A DNA stretch of 27,618 bases from FW021-bin31 sp964478125 (lineage in GTDB: Bacteria > Bacteroidota > Bacteroidia > Chitinophagales > Chitinophagaceae). The stretch spans positions 1 through 27,618 of the forward strand of contig CAYZGR010000041.1 of assembly GCA_964478125.1 (NCBI GenBank), in the 5' to 3' direction. Every line of letters begins with the position of its first letter. The first letter of the stretch is position 1. The notes beneath the pieces are model-generated. The model did not search any database. It was not told where the DNA came from and saw only the letters and a list, made by a program, of their open reading frames with translations. Below, piece by piece: positions 23,995 through 27,618 of the stretch. The position numbers and the translations under genes were made by a program.

Positions 23995-25353
23995 TTATTC
24001 TAAAATCATTTCTACTACCGGAATTTCATAAGGAGGTTTCAATTTCGGGACAGTCAATACCAGATCATTCGGGTTGGCGTCACTTCGTTCATACAATAAT
24101 TCCGAATCATCATTTAAAAACTGTATATACTTTATCTTGTTTTGATAACCCGGCAGGGTCAATTTGCCATTCTCCGGGTATTCATAAAGGAACAAATATA
24201 ATTTTTTGTTTTCAGGATCATAAGTCAATTTGGTTCCTTCCGGTATTTTAAAATTTTCAGGCGCATAGGTACAGTTATAGATTGCTTTACTATTGGCGTG
24301 CATCCAATACGCCATGCTGTCCAAAGCATTTTTAGCTCTATAATCAAATTCCCCGCGCGCAGTAGGTCCTACGTTTAGGATAAGATTTCCTCCATTGGAA
24401 ACTGATGAAATTAAAAGATCAAGTAATTGCCTGTGTGTTTTCCAACTTGTTTCATCTCTGTAATACCCCCAGGAGCCTGAAAAGGTCTGGCAGGTTTCAA
24501 AGGCTTTGCCCCGGTATTTTTGGAGCGCCTCCGGACTTACCTGCTCGGGGGTTTCAAAATCATATCCATCCGCATAATCATTCAGATCCAACCGGTTATT
24601 AACAATGATACCGGGTTGCAATTTCCGCACCATGGCCAACAGTTCTTTGGAGTGCCAATCCTTATGCCCCTTCCCAAAGGGGCCGGGGTATGAAAAATCC
24701 AGCCAAAGAATATCAATCTTACCGTAGTTGGTCAACAGCTCCCTCACCTGATGAAATAAATATTCCCTGTATTTAGAAAAATCCTTTCCCTTATTCAACC
24801 GGGCATAAGCCGCGGAATCTTTTAAATCTTTAGGACGTTGTGGATGTACGCGATCAATGGTAAAATCCGGATGATGCCAGTCAATCAACGAATAATAAAA
24901 ACCCACCTTTAGTCCTTCTTTTCTGAATGCATCTACAAATTCTTTTACGAGGTCACGTTGAGCTTTGGTATTGGTAGCCTTATAGTCTGTGTATTTTGAG
25001 TCAAAGAGGCAGAAACCTTCGTGATGTTTAGTGGTAAGTACTGCATATTTCATTCCTGCAGCCTTAGCCTGCTTAGCCCACTTTTCAGGGTCAAAATGAT
25101 CGGGATTAAATTCATCAAAATAAATCTGATAGTCTGCATTGGTCATGCGTTCTCTGTTCTTTACCCATTCATGGCGAGCCGCCAAAGAGTACAATCCCCA
25201 ATGGATAAACATACCGAAACGAGCGTCTGTCCACCATTGCATGCGCCGCTCTTTTTGCCGGAGCGTCTCATTAGAAAGCTTTTTTGTCTGGGCAAATGAA
25301 GAAATGCTAAATAGGCAGATCAGGATCAAATAAATAAGTTTATGTTTCAGCAT
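23995..25353 (-). CDS. GH29 alpha-L-fucosidase (second copy)
   Basis: This 452-aa secreted GH29 protein has a signal peptide ending at SSFAQ (residue 22). It carries ARFGMFIHWGLYSLAARHEW, YAVLTTKHHEGFCLFDS, VGFYYSLIDWHHPDF, and DILWLDFSYPG with likely nucleophile Asp219, then LILNVGPTARGEFD and a short C-terminal beta domain. It differs strongly from the neighbouring fucosidase in the region around the nucleophile and in its C-terminus, so the two are not a recent duplication and probably act on different linkages. The PLC stop lies 86 nt upstream. A clear promoter was not seen in that gap. It is followed directly by the other GH29. Confidence 0.94.
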   Translation of the reverse strand: MLKHKLIYLILICLFSISSFAQTKKLSNETLRQKERRMQWWTDARFGMFIHWGLYSLAARHEWVKNRERMTNADYQIYFDEFNPDHFDPEKWAKQAKAAGMKYAVLTTKHHEGFCLFDSKYTDYKATNTKAQRDLVKEFVDAFRKEGLKVGFYYSLIDWHHPDFTIDRVHPQRPKDLKDSAAYARLNKGKDFSKYREYLFHQVRELLTNYGKIDILWLDFSYPGPFGKGHKDWHSKELLAMVRKLQPGIIVNNRLDLNDYADGYDFETPEQVSPEALQKYRGKAFETCQTFSGSWGYYRDETSWKTHRQLLDLLISSVSNGGNLILNVGPTARGEFDYRAKNALDSMAYWMHANSKAIYNCTYAPENFKIPEGTKLTYDPENKKLYLFLYEYPENGKLTLPGYQNKIKYIQFLNDDSELLYERSDANPNDLVLTVPKLKPPYEIPVVEMILE

Positions 25354-25439
25354 GAAGATTGTTAAATATTTAAATAATAGAACCTATTCCAAACGTTATT
25401 CCTCTTTCCGAGAGAAATAAGCTTCACTAAATGAACCAC

Positions 25440-27618
25440 CTATAACTCATACGCCATCGCCGGATCGCTAATACTGTCCTTCCCCGTTTCAACTCTACCT
25501 GCAAAACGGTGGAAATACGCTTCTCCCGATTCGATTGAAAAATCATACCNNNNNNNNNNNNNNNNNNNNNNNNNNNNNNNNNNNNNNNNNNNNNNNNNNN
25601 NNNNNNNNNNNNNNNNNNNNNNNNNNNNNNNNNNNNNNNNNNNNNNNNNCTACCTGCAAAACGGTGGAAATACGCTTCTCCCGATTCGATTGAAAAATCA
25701 TACCAGTTTCCACTATCAGAAAGATTCCACGACAACCTTTTTCTCTTTGCCGGTTTCAAAACAAAAGAAGGCTCCGCATCGTATCCATATGCATTAGATC
25801 GTACGGTCAAATCCATATCTTTTTTCCCTGTATTTGTCAATAAGACCGAAATTCCACCTTTCTTGTGATCATACTCGAGTTGTGTAACCGGCGAACGATG
25901 TTGGGTATTACCACGAAACGCCTGAAAATACCCGTTTGGTCCGTATATTTCCAAATGATATGCTCCTTCCCGCGTCACGGTCCATTCATCTTCAAGAGAT
26001 TTCCCCGCTTCTACCGTATATCTTTTGGGTATAGCCTCCAGCTTATGCATGTCATAAACATGATAGACCGCTCCCCTGCTTCCTTTATTTTCAAAAATCA
26101 ATCTTACTTTATTCTGTCCTTTCAAAAATTCCAGGTGGCAGTGAAGCCGATAAGGAAGCGCACGTGAAAACCGGGCTCCTTTTTCCTGGTAAAGAGCCGA
26201 CTTTTCCAGGGGTTTTGCTTTAGGGAGTCTTTTAGATGCCGCCTCAATTTTTTTATAATCTGAGGTGTCCGGCATACGAGGAAATTTAGGATCGTTGGGC
26301 GTAATAAAGTCAAATGCAGCGGTCAAATCACTAAAAACATTCCGATGCCAGGGGGAGATGGCCGGGATGGTTAGACCAAAGCGTTTTTCTATAAACTGTC
26401 CTACAGAGGTGTGATCAGATAGCTCCGAATTCACCCACCCCCCTTTGCTCCATGGAGATAAAATATACATGGGAACTCTTGGCCCCGGTCCCCAGGGACG
26501 GAGGTTCCCGGAAATATCATCCCGTTCATCCAGATAGTTCTTACTGCTATTCCCATTGTCGAAATACATGCCGGCCAGATCCACTGTAGATTTTCCTGCC
26601 AGAGATCCATCTTTGTTGTATGACGGAACAGCCGGAGCCGGCACATGATCAAACAAGCCGTCATTTTCATCAAAAGTGATAAAGAAAACGGTTTTACTCC
26701 ATACGTCAGGATTTGAGGTAATAGCTTCCAAAATACGATGGGTAAAATCTGCTGCACGATAAGGGCTGGAAGGAGCTCCGGGGTGTTCGGAGTCATCTTT
26801 GGAAGGGAGTACCCAACTTACCTGGGGCAGGGTTTCATTAAGAACGTCCTTTTTCAGGTCTTCCAGCGACCAGTGCCGCATCCCGCTTTCATAAACCGGG
26901 GATCCCGGCCCGCATTCGCGAAAGCTTTCAAAAGCAAGGCAACCATGCATAGCCCCTGTCCAGTTGTTATTAGGATCCTGGTATATTCTCCACGAGATGC
27001 CGTGCTTTTCCAGGACATCAGGAATAGTCGGCCATGTGAACGCATTGCCCTGATAGGTATATCCAGGCTCCGGTAGTTTTCCCTTTATCCAGCATCTCAA
27101 GTTCTCCGGTTCTGCATCCTTATCGGTACAATTGATCCCGGCGGCCCGCTTTTCAGGATCGAAATTAGAGCCTGAAAAGAAGAATATCCTGTTGGGGTCT
27201 GTCGGCCCTGCATGGGAGCAAAAATAAGCGTCGCAAATAGTAAAAGATTCGGCCATCGCATATTGAAAAGGGATTTCTTCCCGTGTATAGTAAGCCATGG
27301 AGTAAGGGGTCTTGTACAACGGCCAATAGCCATATTTCCCCTGGTTCCATGCGGCTTGCATATCCCGGAAGCCGTGCGGCGTGCCTTGTACAAATGCAGC
27401 ATTGGAGCTATTCCTGTTTGCCCGGTAAGGAGGAATCAGGCGCTCGCCATCCGATTGATGAAATACGCGCCGACCGCTTTCCAAAGGGATCGGAAAACGA
27501 TCTCCAAAACCTCTTACACCCTTCATAGTACCAAAATAATGATCGAAAGAACGGTTTTCCTGCATTAAAATAACAATGTGCTTCACATCCTCAATAGAAT
27601 GTTTCACACTATGGGCCT
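25440..27618 (-). CDS. Phosphocholine-specific phospholipase C, 5' end missing, assembly gap inside
   Basis: This is a bacterial phosphocholine-specific phospholipase C of the AcpA/PlcH superfamily. It hydrolyses phosphatidylcholine or sphingomyelin outside the cytoplasm. The frame is open to the right edge, so the usual Tat signal lies beyond the window. Motifs are VILMQENRSFDHYFGTMKG, SHAGPTDPNR, WVLPSKDDSEHP, FFITFDENDGLFDHV, and ELSDHTSVGQF. Two C-terminal beta domains start near YRLHCHLEFLKGQ and QLEYDHKKGG. A 100-N gap and a duplicated 55-mer disturb the last codons. Joining the two copies restores the frame FHRFAG-RVETGKDSISDPAM and a TAG stop at 25440-25442, the normal end of the family. 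It precedes two fucosidases by 86 nt; a link to the glycan pathway is uncertain. Confidence 0.92.
25495..25704. repeat. Exact 55-bp direct duplication flanking the N gap
   Basis: The 55 bases at 25495-25549 are identical to those at 25650-25704, immediately left and right of the gap. The left copy ends exactly at the gap and the right copy begins exactly after it. An overlap of exactly 55 bases fits the k-mer overlap of a de Bruijn assembler, so this is one genomic copy written twice. It is not a biological repeat. Confidence 0.9.
25550..25649. other. Assembly gap (100 N)
   Basis: Exactly 100 N form a standard-size placeholder. Given the matching ends on both sides, the real distance is probably minus 55 bases, meaning no sequence is missing. 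Coordinates to the right are therefore inflated by about 155 bases. Confidence 0.97.

Noticed and set aside
22522..25353. Recent tandem duplication of GH29 genes
   Set aside because: The two proteins share only family motifs and differ in length, nucleophile context and C-terminal parts.
25427..25549. Novel C-terminal tail on the phospholipase C
   Set aside because: The tail arises from reading through the N gap in a shifted frame; merging the duplicated 55-mers gives the normal family ending.

Overview
The window comes from a Bacteroidota genome, most likely a Chitinophagaceae-type organism. The evidence is a SusC/SusD pair, an ECF sigma/FecR pair with DUF4974-type ends, a TonB-dependent transducer carrying an STN domain, many lipoproteins and secreted glycan enzymes, and TAnnTTTG-like promoter elements. 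It is a draft assembly: a 100-N gap lies at 25550-25649 and is flanked by an exact 55-bp duplication, so the gap is probably not real. No tRNA, rRNA, CRISPR array or insertion sequence was seen.

Left block (1-8927, all minus strand): this is a polysaccharide utilisation locus read right to left. The order is ECF sigma factor, FecR anti-sigma factor, SusC with STN domain, SusD, a secreted sulfatase, and the first 36 codons of a secreted DUF2961/GH172 protein that runs off the left edge. This is the classical cell-surface signalling layout: the transporter senses its ligand and signals through FecR to the sigma factor. Two related perfect palindromes (46 bp and 24 bp) lie on either side of the sulfatase gene. 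In the FecR-SusC interval an intrinsic terminator faces the opposite strand where no gene exists, which suggests a cis-antisense small RNA of about 100 nt.

Middle block (9027-17265): genes of mixed role. They are a lipoprotein endonuclease/exonuclease/phosphatase-fold protein (minus), a secreted alpha/beta hydrolase (plus), a two-gene Fe-S electron-transfer module (minus), a PyrR-like phosphoribosyltransferase (plus), and a large lipoprotein (plus) joining ThuA, sorbosone-dehydrogenase-like propeller, PKD, cytochrome c and a C-terminal beta-sandwich-like region.

Right block (17296-27618, all minus strand): a second catabolic run read right to left. It holds a phosphocholine-specific phospholipase C (5' end off the window), two GH29 alpha-L-fucosidases, a threonine aldolase broken by one frameshift, a sulfatase, a GH16 glycanase and another sulfatase. 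Together with the left block the window encodes three Cys-type sulfatases, two fucosidases, GH16 and GH172, pointing to a sulfated, fucose-containing glycan as substrate. That substrate is inferred. No sulfatase-maturing enzyme (anSME or FGE) is in the window.
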